A stretch of 64,000 nt of DNA from Geoglobus sp. UBA235 (GTDB lineage: Archaea > Halobacteriota > Archaeoglobi > Archaeoglobales > Archaeoglobaceae). Shown here piece by piece: positions 50,872-60,606 of the stretch. The translations under genes and the position numbers were made by a program. Within the stretch, counting starts at the first letter, position 1. The number at the start of each line of letters is the position of its first letter. The notes below the pieces were generated by a model. It was not told the origin of the DNA and made no database searches. It saw only the letters and a list, made by a program, of their open reading frames with translations. The DNA lies in assembly GCA_002494725.1 (NCBI GenBank), contig DACG01000010.1:1-64000 (forward strand), read 5' to 3'.

Positions 50872-52044
50872 ATGACACGGCAGATAGCAATCCTCGGAAT
50901 CATCTGTTTCATGCTGCTTTTCAGCGTTACATCTATATATCCAGTAATAAAGCACTTTGTGATTGACAGGTATGGGGCTACACTGACCCAGGCTGGAGTA
51001 TTCGTTTCTGTTAACCTGATTGCTTACGCCCTTTTCTCTGTTTTTTGGGGGATGATCTCTGATAAATTTGGAAAAAGAAAGCCATTCATCGTTACTGGCC
51101 TTCTTGGAAACTCAATAATGCTTTTGCTCCAGGCCAACGCTCCTGACCTGAAATGGCTCATAATTTTTAGGTTTGTTGAAGGGATATTCACTGTCATGGT
51201 TTACTCGATTGCCATGACGTCTGTTCTCGACATCGCAGACAGAAGGAAATACGGTCGTGGAATGGGACTTGTGGGGATGGGAATCGCTGCAGGAATGGCA
51301 TTTGGCACTTCATTTGGAGGGATTGTTGGAAACATCAATCCGGTTTTACCATTTTACACCTCGGCAGCCATAATTTTCACCGCCTTTCTCCTTTCGCTCT
51401 CCATTCTGAGGGACTTTCCTGTGAAACCATCCCACTCCATGGTTGAGGGTGTGAGAGTTTTCTGGAAAGAGAGGGGTCTTGCGGTGCCGTACATATTCTC
51501 TTTTGTTGACAGATTTACCGCTGGATTCTTTGTAAGCGTGTTTCCGGTAATGCTCGGGTTGCTTTACAACATGGAGCCAATGAAAATTGGATTCTACATC
51601 TCAGCATTCATGATGCCCTTTGCACTCCTGCAGTATCCCGGAGGATTGATTGCTGACAGATATGGAAGAATTGTACCCCTCATTCTCGGCAGCCTCGTTT
51701 ATGGGGCGTCAATATCCTCAGTTGGATTTGTTGAACCTCCGTTTCTTGCGATACCCCTCTTTCTGGCCGGCATTGTGGCTGCGATTATGCTTCCTGCATC
51801 ATCAGCACTGAGTGGAGATCTCGCACCAAGAGAATCGAGAGGTGCGGTTATTGGAGGATTCAATCTCAGTGGATCTCTTGGATTTGCATTCGGACCCGTC
51901 ACGGCAGCACTGATTGCTGAAAGATACGGATTTTCAGAATCCTTCCTGTTTGCTGGATTATCTGTTTTTCTGACCACCATGATAGCAGTCCTTCTTCTCA
52001 GAAGGATCGGGCATGGGTTGCTTTTACCGGCAAAATATATTTAA
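50872..52044 (+). CDS. major facilitator superfamily transporter
   Basis: 390 residues with about 12 membrane helices. MFS loop 2-3 motif GMISDKFGKRKPF and its second-half copy LIADRYGRIVPL. The late ESRGAVIGGFNLSGSLGFAFGP is typical of drug/sugar efflux-type members. The substrate is unknown. TTTTATAGC at 50840-50848 would give a leaderless start. Confidence 0.85.
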   Translation: MTRQIAILGIICFMLLFSVTSIYPVIKHFVIDRYGATLTQAGVFVSVNLIAYALFSVFWGMISDKFGKRKPFIVTGLLGNSIMLLLQANAPDLKWLIIFRFVEGIFTVMVYSIAMTSVLDIADRRKYGRGMGLVGMGIAAGMAFGTSFGGIVGNINPVLPFYTSAAIIFTAFLLSLSILRDFPVKPSHSMVEGVRVFWKERGLAVPYIFSFVDRFTAGFFVSVFPVMLGLLYNMEPMKIGFYISAFMMPFALLQYPGGLIADRYGRIVPLILGSLVYGASISSVGFVEPPFLAIPLFLAGIVAAIMLPASSALSGDLAPRESRGAVIGGFNLSGSLGFAFGPVTAALIAERYGFSESFLFAGLSVFLTTMIAVLLLRRIGHGLLLPAKYI

Positions 52045-52133
52045 TCTGCCCTTTATCATGCTTTCTGGAATGATGAATTTGGCAGGATCTGAGCATGTGC
52101 GATGATGAAGGCTGTACTTTCTGATGTGATATC

Positions 52134-54080
52134 ATGGGAGAAGAGATTGTATTTCAGTACATCTCTCACCTTAAATTTCTGATTGAGCTTGAGAGAGAGG
52201 AGCAGAGGAAAAAAGTCCTGAATGAGATCAGGTATTTTTCGGGAGAGGAAAGGGAGAGGTACGGTAAGGCTGTTCTCAATCTTTCCGGGAAAACAATCAG
52301 TAAGGATCCAAGAAAGGTTGTTCTCAGATTTGGGAGGAGAAATGATATCAGAACCGACATATCTATGGGAGATGTTGTCATCGTCAGCAATGGAAATCCT
52401 TTGAGCAGGGGATTTGAGGGAGTCGTTGTTGGCAAAGGATCAAGATACATCGATGTGGAGTTTCCAAGGCCTCCGGACATTAACCTCAGAAAGGTCAGGG
52501 TGGATCTGTTCTATGATGATACCTCGTTCAGGAGAATGGAGGAGAATCTGGAAAATCTTGGAGAGAGTGGAATGAAGACTTTAAACCTGATTTTTGGACA
52601 TGAAGAGGTTTATGGATCTCAGTCAGAAGAGATAAGACCGTTTGACAGAGGTCTGAACATCTCCCAGATCAATGCAATCTCAAAGGCTCTTGGAAGCCCT
52701 GACTTTTTCGTAATCCATGGTCCTTTTGGAACCGGGAAAACAAGAACCCTTGCGGAGTACATACTTCAGGAGGTGGAAAGGGGAAATTCAGTTCTGGCAA
52801 CAGCAGAGAGCAATGTTGCAGTTGATAACCTCGTTGAAAGGGTTGCTGGAAGAGCAGACGTTGTCAGGGTTGGCCATCCATCCAGAATCAGTCCTGAGAT
52901 TCAAAGTGTATCCCTCGACAGCCTCATGAAGAGACATGAGAGGTATGGAGAGCTTGTGGAGGTGTGGGGTCAGATAGAGGAGCTATCTGAAAAAAGAGAT
53001 GCTCAGAAAAAGCCAGTTCCATCTTTAAGGAGGGGGCTAAGCGATGAGGAGATACTGAGACTGGCAAAGAGCGATGCGAAAAACTTCAGGGGAGTCTCAT
53101 CTGGGATACTGAAGTCAATGGCAAGATGGATTGAGCTCAATGGGGAGATAGGCCATCTTATGCGCGAGGCGGAGAGAATTGAAACGGAAATTGTGGATGA
53201 GATAGTAAGCAGGGCTGATGTCGTTCTCACAACAAACTCAACAGCCTATGTTGTTGAGAGAACTTTTGACGTTGCTGTTGTTGATGAGGCATCTCAGGCA
53301 ACGATTCCAAGTATCCTGATCCCCCTGAATAAAGCCGGGAAATTTGTCATTGCAGGAGATCACAGGCAGCTCCCTCCGGTTGTAGCAAGTCTTCAGGCAA
53401 AGGAGCTTGAGAGAACTCTGTTTGAAATTCTCATCGAAAAGTACAGTTTCAAATCCGAAATGCTTGCAGTTCAGTACAGATGCAGCAGAAACATCGCAGA
53501 CTTCTCATCCCAGGCTTTTTATTATGGTAAAATTGAAACTCCCGGAACGGTTGAGGGAATATCCCTCCAGGATTTTTCTCTGAAACCTGAAAGCACCCTC
53601 CAGAGAATTTTTCTTAAGAACTCAATCATCTTTATTGATACCTCCACACTCGGTGCAGAGGAAATTCAGAAGAGGACAAGCAGGTCATTTTACAATCCTG
53701 CAGAAATCAGAATTGTGAGAAGGGTTGTGGACGAGCTGTTGAGAATGAATCTCGGTGCTGACAGCATTGGTGTAATCTCTCCATACGATGATCAGGTAAG
53801 AATGCTCAGAGAGGCTGTTGAGTGCGAAGTCAAAACTGTCGACGGTTTTCAGGGGAGAGAGAAAGAGGTCATTGTAATTTCCTTTGTCAGAAGCAATGAT
53901 AGGGGAGATATTGGATTCCTGAAGGACTACAGAAGGCTGAATGTATCCATAACAAGGGCGAGGAGACTTCTGGTTATGATTGGTAATCGCGAGACACTCT
54001 CTTCAGATCCCCTTTACAGAAGGCTTCTCAATTATGTCAGGGATAGAGGAGAGATTTTGGATGCCAGATTACTGATCTGA
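52134..54080 (+). CDS. superfamily 1 helicase, Upf1/IGHMBP2-like
   Basis: 648 residues. N-terminal beta-barrel-like domain (about 60-130), then Walker A GPFGTGKT, motif Ia ATAESNVAVDNL, motif II VDEASQA, motif III GDHRQLPP, QYRCS, motif V DGFQGREKEVI and motif VI RRLNVSITRAR. Family members unwind RNA or DNA 5' to 3'. The stalk insertion after motif Ia is present. Converges with the DMT transporter (12-base overlap). Confidence 0.9.
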   Translation: MGEEIVFQYISHLKFLIELEREEQRKKVLNEIRYFSGEERERYGKAVLNLSGKTISKDPRKVVLRFGRRNDIRTDISMGDVVIVSNGNPLSRGFEGVVVGKGSRYIDVEFPRPPDINLRKVRVDLFYDDTSFRRMEENLENLGESGMKTLNLIFGHEEVYGSQSEEIRPFDRGLNISQINAISKALGSPDFFVIHGPFGTGKTRTLAEYILQEVERGNSVLATAESNVAVDNLVERVAGRADVVRVGHPSRISPEIQSVSLDSLMKRHERYGELVEVWGQIEELSEKRDAQKKPVPSLRRGLSDEEILRLAKSDAKNFRGVSSGILKSMARWIELNGEIGHLMREAERIETEIVDEIVSRADVVLTTNSTAYVVERTFDVAVVDEASQATIPSILIPLNKAGKFVIAGDHRQLPPVVASLQAKELERTLFEILIEKYSFKSEMLAVQYRCSRNIADFSSQAFYYGKIETPGTVEGISLQDFSLKPESTLQRIFLKNSIIFIDTSTLGAEEIQKRTSRSFYNPAEIRIVRRVVDELLRMNLGADSIGVISPYDDQVRMLREAVECEVKTVDGFQGREKEVIVISFVRSNDRGDIGFLKDYRRLNVSITRARRLLVMIGNRETLSSDPLYRRLLNYVRDRGEILDARLLI

Positions 54081-54908
54081 GTTTCTGATGTGGTTCTTTA
54101 TTCCGGTTATCAGTATCAGTGCCATCATCAAAAGCAAAACTCCAGAATACTGCACGGAGGTCAGACTTTCGTTCATGAATAAAACCCCAAAAATGTGTGC
54201 AAACACACCCTCCATTGACAGAATTATTCCGGCATCAACAGAGTCTGTGTGTGCCTGCATCCTGTTCTGAACTATTTTGGCCAGAAATGTGGCAAGAAAG
54301 CCTGTTAGTGCTAATGCAAAGATAACGTAGCTGTTTATTTCAAGCCTTTCAGTTGTTAAAGCAGCAGGGACTGATGATAAAAGACCGACTGCAAAAACCT
54401 GCCAGCCTGCCAAGCTCATTATGCTTAGAGATCCTGCGTATCTCGATATAAGAACAATCTCAAATGCAAATGCCACCGCACATAAAATCATTAGCCCGTC
54501 ACCGGCTTTAACTCCCTCAAAGCCTGAAAGAAGGTATATTCCAGCAACTGTCAGAAGAACAGATAATGCATCTATTTTCTGAATTCTCTCTCTGTAGAGA
54601 AGAAATGCGATCATGGGGGTGAAGACAACGTAGGTTGAGGTTATGAACCCCGCGTTGGTTGAGGTTGTGTACTGCAGGCCAACGGTCTGAAAAGCATATC
54701 CAAGAAATGTGGCTCCTCCTATGGCAAGTCCTGCCCTCATCTCCTCCCTTTTCAGGAATGGAATGAAAAGAATGGATGTGAGCAAAAATCTGATGGAGTT
54801 GAATGCAAAGGGAGATACAAAGTTCAGGGCAACCTTCACAACGGGAAATGTCAGACCCCAGATTATGGCAACTGCAAGAAGCCCAAGATCAGCGTAAACT
54901 CTTTTCAC
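54069..54908 (-). CDS. EamA/DMT-family permease
   Basis: 279 residues with ten predicted membrane helices in two EamA repeats (GLLAVAIIWGLTFPVVKVAL at the start; the second from about 140). Probably exports or imports a metabolite; the substrate cannot be predicted. Confidence 0.87.
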   Translation of the reverse strand: MKRVYADLGLLAVAIIWGLTFPVVKVALNFVSPFAFNSIRFLLTSILFIPFLKREEMRAGLAIGGATFLGYAFQTVGLQYTTSTNAGFITSTYVVFTPMIAFLLYRERIQKIDALSVLLTVAGIYLLSGFEGVKAGDGLMILCAVAFAFEIVLISRYAGSLSIMSLAGWQVFAVGLLSSVPAALTTERLEINSYVIFALALTGFLATFLAKIVQNRMQAHTDSVDAGIILSMEGVFAHIFGVLFMNESLTSVQYSGVLLLMMALILITGIKNHIRNSDQ

Positions 54909-54946
54909 AGATCAGAAAAAAATTTTAAGAATAAAAATATATTGGA

Positions 54947-55624
54947 TTATCCTCCTGAGCCGCCAACAAAGCTGACCATGCTGCATACCTTGCCATCCGG
55001 CTGGAAAAGAGATGGGTCGTAATCCACGTACTCAACTGTGTAGTGCTCAACAATATTTCCTTCCCGTACAAGAGTTGCCTCAACAGCCTGATCTGCTGGC
55101 TCATTTTTTATGTCCTCAACTTCCGATGGTGAGACAGTTATTGTCTGTGTAAGTGAGACCCAGTCGCAATCACCACCCATCTGATTGTACGAAGTGCCTT
55201 TCATGTACATTGTTGTTGTAGCTGTATTCTCCTCATACTTCTCAATTACTATTATAACTGATTTTTCCTGATCCATCTGTCCCTCCATTCTTACCATTTT
55301 TTGATTGTTGCTTGCATCGTAATAGAACCAGAATTCACCCGTCTGTTTTTTACCTTCGACAGTTATTTCATAACTTCCATGAAGCATTTTCTTGTTTACA
55401 AACATTTCATAAAGTGTTCTTATTGCTTCTCCAGAAGGTGTTGTCTCACCGCTTTCGGGGATTTTTTCAGGGGTGGGTGTCTCTTCTGGAACTGAAGTTT
55501 GAGTGGGAGCCGGTGTGGGTGTTGAAACCTTTTCTTCTTTTTTCTCCCCTCCGCCTGAACATCCTGCTAATGCAATGGCAAGTACAACAAAAAGTACCAA
55601 GATTGCTTTTTTCATACATCTCAC
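54947..55624 (-). CDS. secreted lipoprotein
   Basis: 225 residues. Signal peptide KKAILVLFVVLAIALAGC with lipobox L-A-G-C (lipidated Cys near 22), then a Gly/Lys stretch and a Pro/Thr/Glu linker, then a ~150-residue beta-rich domain resembling outer-membrane carrier-like lipoprotein folds (GSYEITVEGKKQTGEFWFYY). Function unknown. GAGGTGAG precedes the ATG; ATG 55615 (MKKAILV) is an alternative. Confidence 0.8.
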   Translation of the reverse strand: MRCMKKAILVLFVVLAIALAGCSGGGEKKEEKVSTPTPAPTQTSVPEETPTPEKIPESGETTPSGEAIRTLYEMFVNKKMLHGSYEITVEGKKQTGEFWFYYDASNNQKMVRMEGQMDQEKSVIIVIEKYEENTATTTMYMKGTSYNQMGGDCDWVSLTQTITVSPSEVEDIKNEPADQAVEATLVREGNIVEHYTVEYVDYDPSLFQPDGKVCSMVSFVGGSGG

Positions 55625-55750
55625 CTCTCTGGCTATGAGAAATGGTTGTCATCTGTCACTATTTAAAATTTACCTTTTCGAAATCGGAATTAAAATTTTT
55701 GAAAGATATACCCCAAAGTTTTAATGCACCTCTCAGGAAAATTACCTTGA

Positions 55751-58339
55751 ATGATAATTCAGGGAAAGCCTCATCCGGATAGGGAGATCAGGGAAAGGCT
55801 GAACCCCCTCCTCAGGGAGTGGTTTGATGAGAAGTACGGGAAATTCACCCCACCTCAGAGATATTCAATCGTTGAGGCCTTTGAAGGAAACAACGTTCTC
55901 ATCTCATCACCAACCGGTAGCGGAAAAACTCTCGCAGCATTCATGACGGCCTTAAGCAAGCTCCTTGACAGGGCAGTGAAAAAGGAGCTTGAAGACAGGG
56001 TGTATGTAGTTTATGTCTCACCACTGAAAGCCCTCAACAACGACATAAGGAGAAACCTTGAAGATCCTCTCCAGGAGATATACTCCCTTGCAAAAAAGAA
56101 GGGAGTGAAGATTCAGAAAATAAGGGTGGCTGTCAGAACTGGAGATACGGAAAACAATGAGAGGCAGAGGCAGCTGAGAAGACCACCTCACATCCTGATA
56201 ACCACGCCTGAAAGCTTGGCAATAGCTCTGTGTTCTCCAAAATTCTCCAAGAATCTGAGAAATGTTGAATTTTTGATTGTTGATGAGCTCCACTCTCTGG
56301 CTGAAAACAAGAGAGGGTCACATCTATCACTCTCCATCGAAAGACTTCAGGAAATTCAGGAAGGAAAAATGGTGAGAATCGGGCTTTCAGCAACAATCCA
56401 TCCGCTGGAAGAAGTTGCAAAGTTTCTTGTTGGGTATGAGAATGGAAGGGAAAGAAGCTGTGTGGTTGCAGACGTCACCTTTGAAAAGAAAATTGAGATA
56501 TCCGTGCTCTCTCCGATTTCAAATCTCTTCACAGCCACATCAGAGGAAATAAGTCAGAACCTGTATTCAACCATTGCCGAATTCATCAGAAACTCAAGAA
56601 CCACACTCATATTCACAAATACGAGAAGTGCAACTGAAAGGGTTGTTTTTCATCTCAAAAGGTTGCTCGGAGAGGATTTCCCGGTTTCAGCACACCACTC
56701 ATCACTTTCCAAAGAGGTGAGACTTGATGTTGAGGGGAGACTTAAGAACGGTGAGCTGAGATGTGTTGTCAGTTCCACGAGCCTTGAACTCGGGATAGAC
56801 ATAGGTTACATAGATCTCGTGATCCTTATAGGCTCACCAAAGAGCATAAACAGGGCTCTTCAGAGAATTGGCAGGAGCGGGCACAGGCTACATGAGACCA
56901 GTGTTGGAAGGATAATTGTTGTTGATCATGATGATCTTGTTGAATGCTCGGTTCTTGCAAAAGAGGCTCTTGACAGGAGACTTGACAGGATACACATACC
57001 CGAAAAACCTCTCGATGTGCTGTGCCAGCATGTTGTTGGGATGGCGATTGAAAGGAGATGGAGGGTTGATGAGGCTCTCAGGGTTGTGAGAAGGGCATAC
57101 CCATACAGAAACCTGACAAAGGATGAGTTCGTCTCTATTCTCAGATATCTGTCAGGCATGTATTCAGAGCTTGAGGAAAAGAAAGTTTACGGGAAGATAT
57201 GGTTTGATGTGGATGCGATGGAGTTCGGGAGAAGGGGGAAGATGGTGAGACCGATTTACTACCTGAACACCGGTACGATTCCTGATGAGGTTGCTGTTGC
57301 AGTTGTAACAAAGGATGGCAGGGGGGTTGGGAAGGTTGAGGAGGACTTTGCAGAGAGACTGATCCCGGGTGATGTTTTTGTTCTCGCTGGAAGAACATTC
57401 AGGTTTCTCAGAGCGAGGGGAATGAAGCTTGTTGTTGAGGAGGTCAGGGATGAGAGGCCAACAGTTCCAAGCTGGTTCTCGGAACAGCTACCTCTGAGCT
57501 ATGATCTTGCCCTGAGAATTCAGGAATTCAGAAGAGAGATGGAGGAAAGAATTGAGAGGGGAAATGCTGAGGACTGGCTCAGAAACAGCTTTCCAATCGA
57601 TGAAAACGCAGTCAGCTCTGTTGTTGAGTATTTCAGAGAACAAAAGCTCTTCAGCCTCGTCCCTCATACTGGGAGGCTTGTTGTTGAGAAGCTTGAGGAA
57701 GACAGGAACAGCTACTTCTTCCACACACTCATTGGAAGGAGGGCAAACAACGCTGTTGCAAGGGTATTTGCGTACAGGGCAGGAAAAATGAAGGAATGCA
57801 ATGTTCAGTTCACGGTCAATGACAACGGATTTGTTCTCATTCTTCCATCCACAAAAAAGCTGAGCGATGACGAAATCCTTTCCCTGTTTTCGCTTGATGA
57901 GTTTGAGGAGGATCTCAGGAAATCTCTCATGAAAACTGAAATACTCAGACGAAGATTCAGGCATGTTGCTGTCAGAAGCTTTATGATTCTTAGAAACTAC
58001 CTCGGGAGAGAAAAGAGTGTGTGGAGACAGCAGCTCAATGCCGATACCCTGCTGAAACTGCTTCTGAAAGAGTTTGGCAGAGATTTCCCTGTGTTAAGGG
58101 AGACCTTCAGGGAAATAATGGAGGATGCAATGGACATAAGAAATGCGGTTGACTATCTGTCAAGAGTTGGAAGGGAAATGGAGGTTGAGATAACAAGAGT
58201 GCCGTATCCAAGCCCCTTTGGTCTCAATCTGTACATAATGGGGGAGGAGGATGTTGTGCTCATGGAGGACAGAAGAAAGGTTCTGAGAGAGCTCCATGAG
58301 AAGATAATGGGTTATATTTACGCCAACTACTCTACCTGA
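55751..58339 (+). CDS. Lhr-type ATP-dependent helicase
   Basis: 862 residues. Motifs: Q-like FTPPQRYS, Walker A SPTGSGKT, Ia VSPLKALNND, Ib TTPESLAI, II VDELHSL, III GLSATIHP, IV LIFTNTRSATERV, V SSTSLELGIDIG and VI QRIGRSGHR, followed by a winged helix and the large Lhr C-terminal domain. Acts in DNA repair or RNA metabolism. TATA-like TTTTAATGC (55719-55727) suggests a leaderless start. Confidence 0.92.
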   Translation: MIIQGKPHPDREIRERLNPLLREWFDEKYGKFTPPQRYSIVEAFEGNNVLISSPTGSGKTLAAFMTALSKLLDRAVKKELEDRVYVVYVSPLKALNNDIRRNLEDPLQEIYSLAKKKGVKIQKIRVAVRTGDTENNERQRQLRRPPHILITTPESLAIALCSPKFSKNLRNVEFLIVDELHSLAENKRGSHLSLSIERLQEIQEGKMVRIGLSATIHPLEEVAKFLVGYENGRERSCVVADVTFEKKIEISVLSPISNLFTATSEEISQNLYSTIAEFIRNSRTTLIFTNTRSATERVVFHLKRLLGEDFPVSAHHSSLSKEVRLDVEGRLKNGELRCVVSSTSLELGIDIGYIDLVILIGSPKSINRALQRIGRSGHRLHETSVGRIIVVDHDDLVECSVLAKEALDRRLDRIHIPEKPLDVLCQHVVGMAIERRWRVDEALRVVRRAYPYRNLTKDEFVSILRYLSGMYSELEEKKVYGKIWFDVDAMEFGRRGKMVRPIYYLNTGTIPDEVAVAVVTKDGRGVGKVEEDFAERLIPGDVFVLAGRTFRFLRARGMKLVVEEVRDERPTVPSWFSEQLPLSYDLALRIQEFRREMEERIERGNAEDWLRNSFPIDENAVSSVVEYFREQKLFSLVPHTGRLVVEKLEEDRNSYFFHTLIGRRANNAVARVFAYRAGKMKECNVQFTVNDNGFVLILPSTKKLSDDEILSLFSLDEFEEDLRKSLMKTEILRRRFRHVAVRSFMILRNYLGREKSVWRQQLNADTLLKLLLKEFGRDFPVLRETFREIMEDAMDIRNAVDYLSRVGREMEVEITRVPYPSPFGLNLYIMGEEDVVLMEDRRKVLRELHEKIMGYIYANYST

Positions 58340-59390
58340 TCCCGTACTTTGCCCATATCGCACATGTACCCTCAAAGCTCACCATGCACGGCCCCACGGG
58401 GTTTCTTGGCGTGCAGGCGGTCATGTAAAGGCTGCACTCATCGGGATTTATGAGACCTTTCAGCACCTCACCGCACCTGCATTTCCTTTTTCTCGGGTCT
58501 TCAGTGGGCTGAAAGTCGGAGAAGATATCCTCAAATGCCACTTCAGCATCTCTGTCCTGATATTCCTTCCTCAACGATACTCCTGTTCCGGGAATTTCTC
58601 CAAATCCCCTCCACTCTCCACTTCCAGCCGAGAAAACCTCATCCATCACCTTCTGAGCCATAACGTTTCCCTCATACTTCACAGCCCTTGTGTATTCATT
58701 GAACACCTCTGCTCTGTTTTCGGCAACAGCTCTGACGAGCATGTATACTGCGAGCATAACATCCTGCGGCTCAAATCCTGCAATTGTCATTGGAATTCCA
58801 TATTTCCTGTATCTCTCGTAGGCTTTGACTCCTACAATCGTTGAAACATGACCGGGGTTTATGAAAGCATCTATTTTCATCTTCCCCTTGATTATTGCCT
58901 CAATTGCCGGAATAAAGTACCTGTGGGCAGAATAAACATAAAAGTTTTCGGGAGAATCCTTCACAGCAACGGCAATGGATGGCATGGTTGTCTCGAATCC
59001 TATCCCGAAGAAAACAACGTCTTTTTTCGTTTTTCTTGCAATCTCAACAGCATCAAATACGCTGTATACAACTCTCACATCCTTGCCCCTGCTTCTGTAA
59101 TAGAACAGACTTCTGTTCTGAAAGGGGACTCTCGCCATATCCCCAAAGGTTGTTAAAACAACATCTCTTTTCTCAATCAGATGAAAGACCTTCTGAAGAT
59201 CTGTATCTGGAATAATGCATACCGGACACCCGGGGCCCGCTACAAGTCTCACGTTCTCAGGCAGCATGCTTCTCAAATTGTACTTTGACACGGTATCCTC
59301 ATGAGTTCCGCATAAATGCATTATTGTTATCTGCTTTCCTTCAGAAACCTCCCTTATTTTTTCCCTTATTCTTCCAGTATCTGCTGCCAT
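58332..59390 (-). CDS. hypD: hydrogenase maturation protein HypD
   Basis: 352 residues. MHLCGTHE, GPGCPVC (the redox pair), GFETTMPS, and the C-terminal cluster cysteines (CRCG... CSLYMTACTP... GPCMVSFEG... GTCAIW). With HypC it transfers CN and CO onto iron. Last gene of the minus-strand hypABCD run; its 3' end overlaps the Lhr gene by 8 bases. Confidence 0.95.
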   Translation of the reverse strand: MAADTGRIREKIREVSEGKQITIMHLCGTHEDTVSKYNLRSMLPENVRLVAGPGCPVCIIPDTDLQKVFHLIEKRDVVLTTFGDMARVPFQNRSLFYYRSRGKDVRVVYSVFDAVEIARKTKKDVVFFGIGFETTMPSIAVAVKDSPENFYVYSAHRYFIPAIEAIIKGKMKIDAFINPGHVSTIVGVKAYERYRKYGIPMTIAGFEPQDVMLAVYMLVRAVAENRAEVFNEYTRAVKYEGNVMAQKVMDEVFSAGSGEWRGFGEIPGTGVSLRKEYQDRDAEVAFEDIFSDFQPTEDPRKRKCRCGEVLKGLINPDECSLYMTACTPRNPVGPCMVSFEGTCAIWAKYGIR

Positions 59391-59581
59391 AGTCTTTCAA
59401 TCTCCTGAACCTCTTTTTTGCTGACCTTCTGTATTGCAAGCCCCACATGGACAAGAACGTAGTCTCCAACATTCACATCATCCAGAAGGTCAACTCTGAT
59501 CCTCCTTCTTGCTCCACCAAGGCTTACTGTTGCGTATGGCCAGTCAATCTCAACTATTTCTGCTGGTACTGCCAGACACAT
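59366..59581 (-). CDS. hypC: hydrogenase maturation chaperone HypC
   Basis: 71 residues from ATG 59581, giving the required N terminus Met-Cys (MCLAVPAEIV); the frame is open to ATG 59590, which would bury the essential cysteine. Binds iron with HypD and then the large subunit. Overlaps hypB and hypD. Confidence 0.93.
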   Translation of the reverse strand: MCLAVPAEIVEIDWPYATVSLGGARRRIRVDLLDDVNVGDYVLVHVGLAIQKVSKKEVQEIERLWQQILEE

Positions 59582-60221
59582 CCATGACACCTCTCAGAAA
59601 TTCAATCCACTCTTCAATTCCTCTGTTCTGCTTCAGATCCATTTTTATTATTTTTGCATGTGGATTGAGTCTCCCTGCATCTTTCTCCATTTTCTCAACA
59701 CTCGCCCCCACAAATTCAGCAAGTTCTGTCTTGTTTATGATGATCACATCAGCAAGCCTGAAGATCTCAGGATGCTTCTCAACAACATCATCCCCCTCAG
59801 TAACGCTCACCATCACAACCCTCTTATTCTCTCCCAGATCGAAGTCAACAGGGCACACGAGATTTCCGACATTTTCTATTAAAATCAGATTGACATTTTC
59901 AAGTTTTCTGATGCTTCTGTGGATCAGATAGGCGTCGAGATGACACTCTTTTCCTGTGTTAATCGCCTCGGCCACGACATCATGTTTTGAGACCCTCTCG
60001 TAATCTGCTCTGCAGACAACATCTCCCAGAATTACCCCTATCTTCACATCGCTCATCTTCTCTACGGTCTTTTCAATGAGCAGGGTTTTTCCTGACCCTA
60101 TGGCACCCATTATGTTTACTGCCACAATCCCCCTTTCTCTCAGAAACCTTCTGTTTTCCTCAGCATACCTTTTGTTCTCACCAAGAAGATTCACCTGAGC
60201 ATCGATCTCAACCCTGTGCAT
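59550..60221 (-). CDS. hypB: hydrogenase nickel-insertion GTPase HypB
   Basis: 223 residues. P-loop GAIGSGKT, ENVGNLVCP (metal site at the dimer interface), NKTEL. It lacks the N-terminal CxxCGC motif and the His-rich nickel store seen in some bacteria. Delivers nickel with HypA. Overlaps hypA by 14 bases. Confidence 0.94.
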   Translation of the reverse strand: MHRVEIDAQVNLLGENKRYAEENRRFLRERGIVAVNIMGAIGSGKTLLIEKTVEKMSDVKIGVILGDVVCRADYERVSKHDVVAEAINTGKECHLDAYLIHRSIRKLENVNLILIENVGNLVCPVDFDLGENKRVVMVSVTEGDDVVEKHPEIFRLADVIIINKTELAEFVGASVEKMEKDAGRLNPHAKIIKMDLKQNRGIEEWIEFLRGVMDVSGSTSRNS

Positions 60222-60555
60222 CGTCCACCTCCATTGAAACGGTCTTCAGAATCATGTCCTTGCCTCCATAAACCCTTCCATAACCTCCACACCTGCAGGG
60301 GGTGTATGGGCTGTTCAGCTTGCTTCCACATCTATCGCACATTACCCTTGCTTTTGCAATCTCTATTTCAAGCACCGCACTCTCTGCAACTGTACCTTTG
60401 CTTATTGATCTGAAGCAGAATTCAAGCTGTTCGGGATTTATCATGAGAAGCTCTCCCACCTCCACTCTTATTTTTCTGATTACCCAGGCGTTTCTCTCTT
60501 TGGCAATCCTTATGGTGTTTTCCAGTATTGCAAGGGCAAAGCTCATCTCATGCAA
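60208..60555 (-). CDS. hypA: hydrogenase nickel chaperone HypA
   Basis: 115 residues from TTG 60555, giving the nickel-binding N terminus Met-His-Glu (MHEMSFALAI); a longer frame to 60597 would hide it. The zinc site has CDRC, then C-x1-C (PCRCGG) where C-x2-C is usual. TTG lies about 28 bases from the TATA-like element at 60579-60587, which implies a leaderless mRNA. Confidence 0.88.
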   Translation of the reverse strand: MHEMSFALAILENTIRIAKERNAWVIRKIRVEVGELLMINPEQLEFCFRSISKGTVAESAVLEIEIAKARVMCDRCGSKLNSPYTPCRCGGYGRVYGGKDMILKTVSMEVDDAQG

Positions 60556-60578
60556 CAGTATATCCGGATGGGTAACTG

Positions 60579-60587
60579 TAATAAAAC
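60579..60587. promoter_or_regulatory. AT element able to serve hypA and hypF in both directions
   Basis: TAATAAAAC is the only TATA-like sequence between hypA and hypF. On the minus strand (GTTTTATTA, with AAAAGG upstream as BRE) it is placed for TTG 60555; on the plus strand for GTG 60607. Both starts would be leaderless, and the two genes would be 51 bases apart. Confidence 0.5.
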
Positions 60588-60606
60588 CCTTTTGCAATCA
60601 AATGCT

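Noticed and set aside
60550..60606. Upstream ATG for hypF
   Set aside because: It lies inside hypA, has no promoter, and adds residues not typical of the HypF acylphosphatase start.
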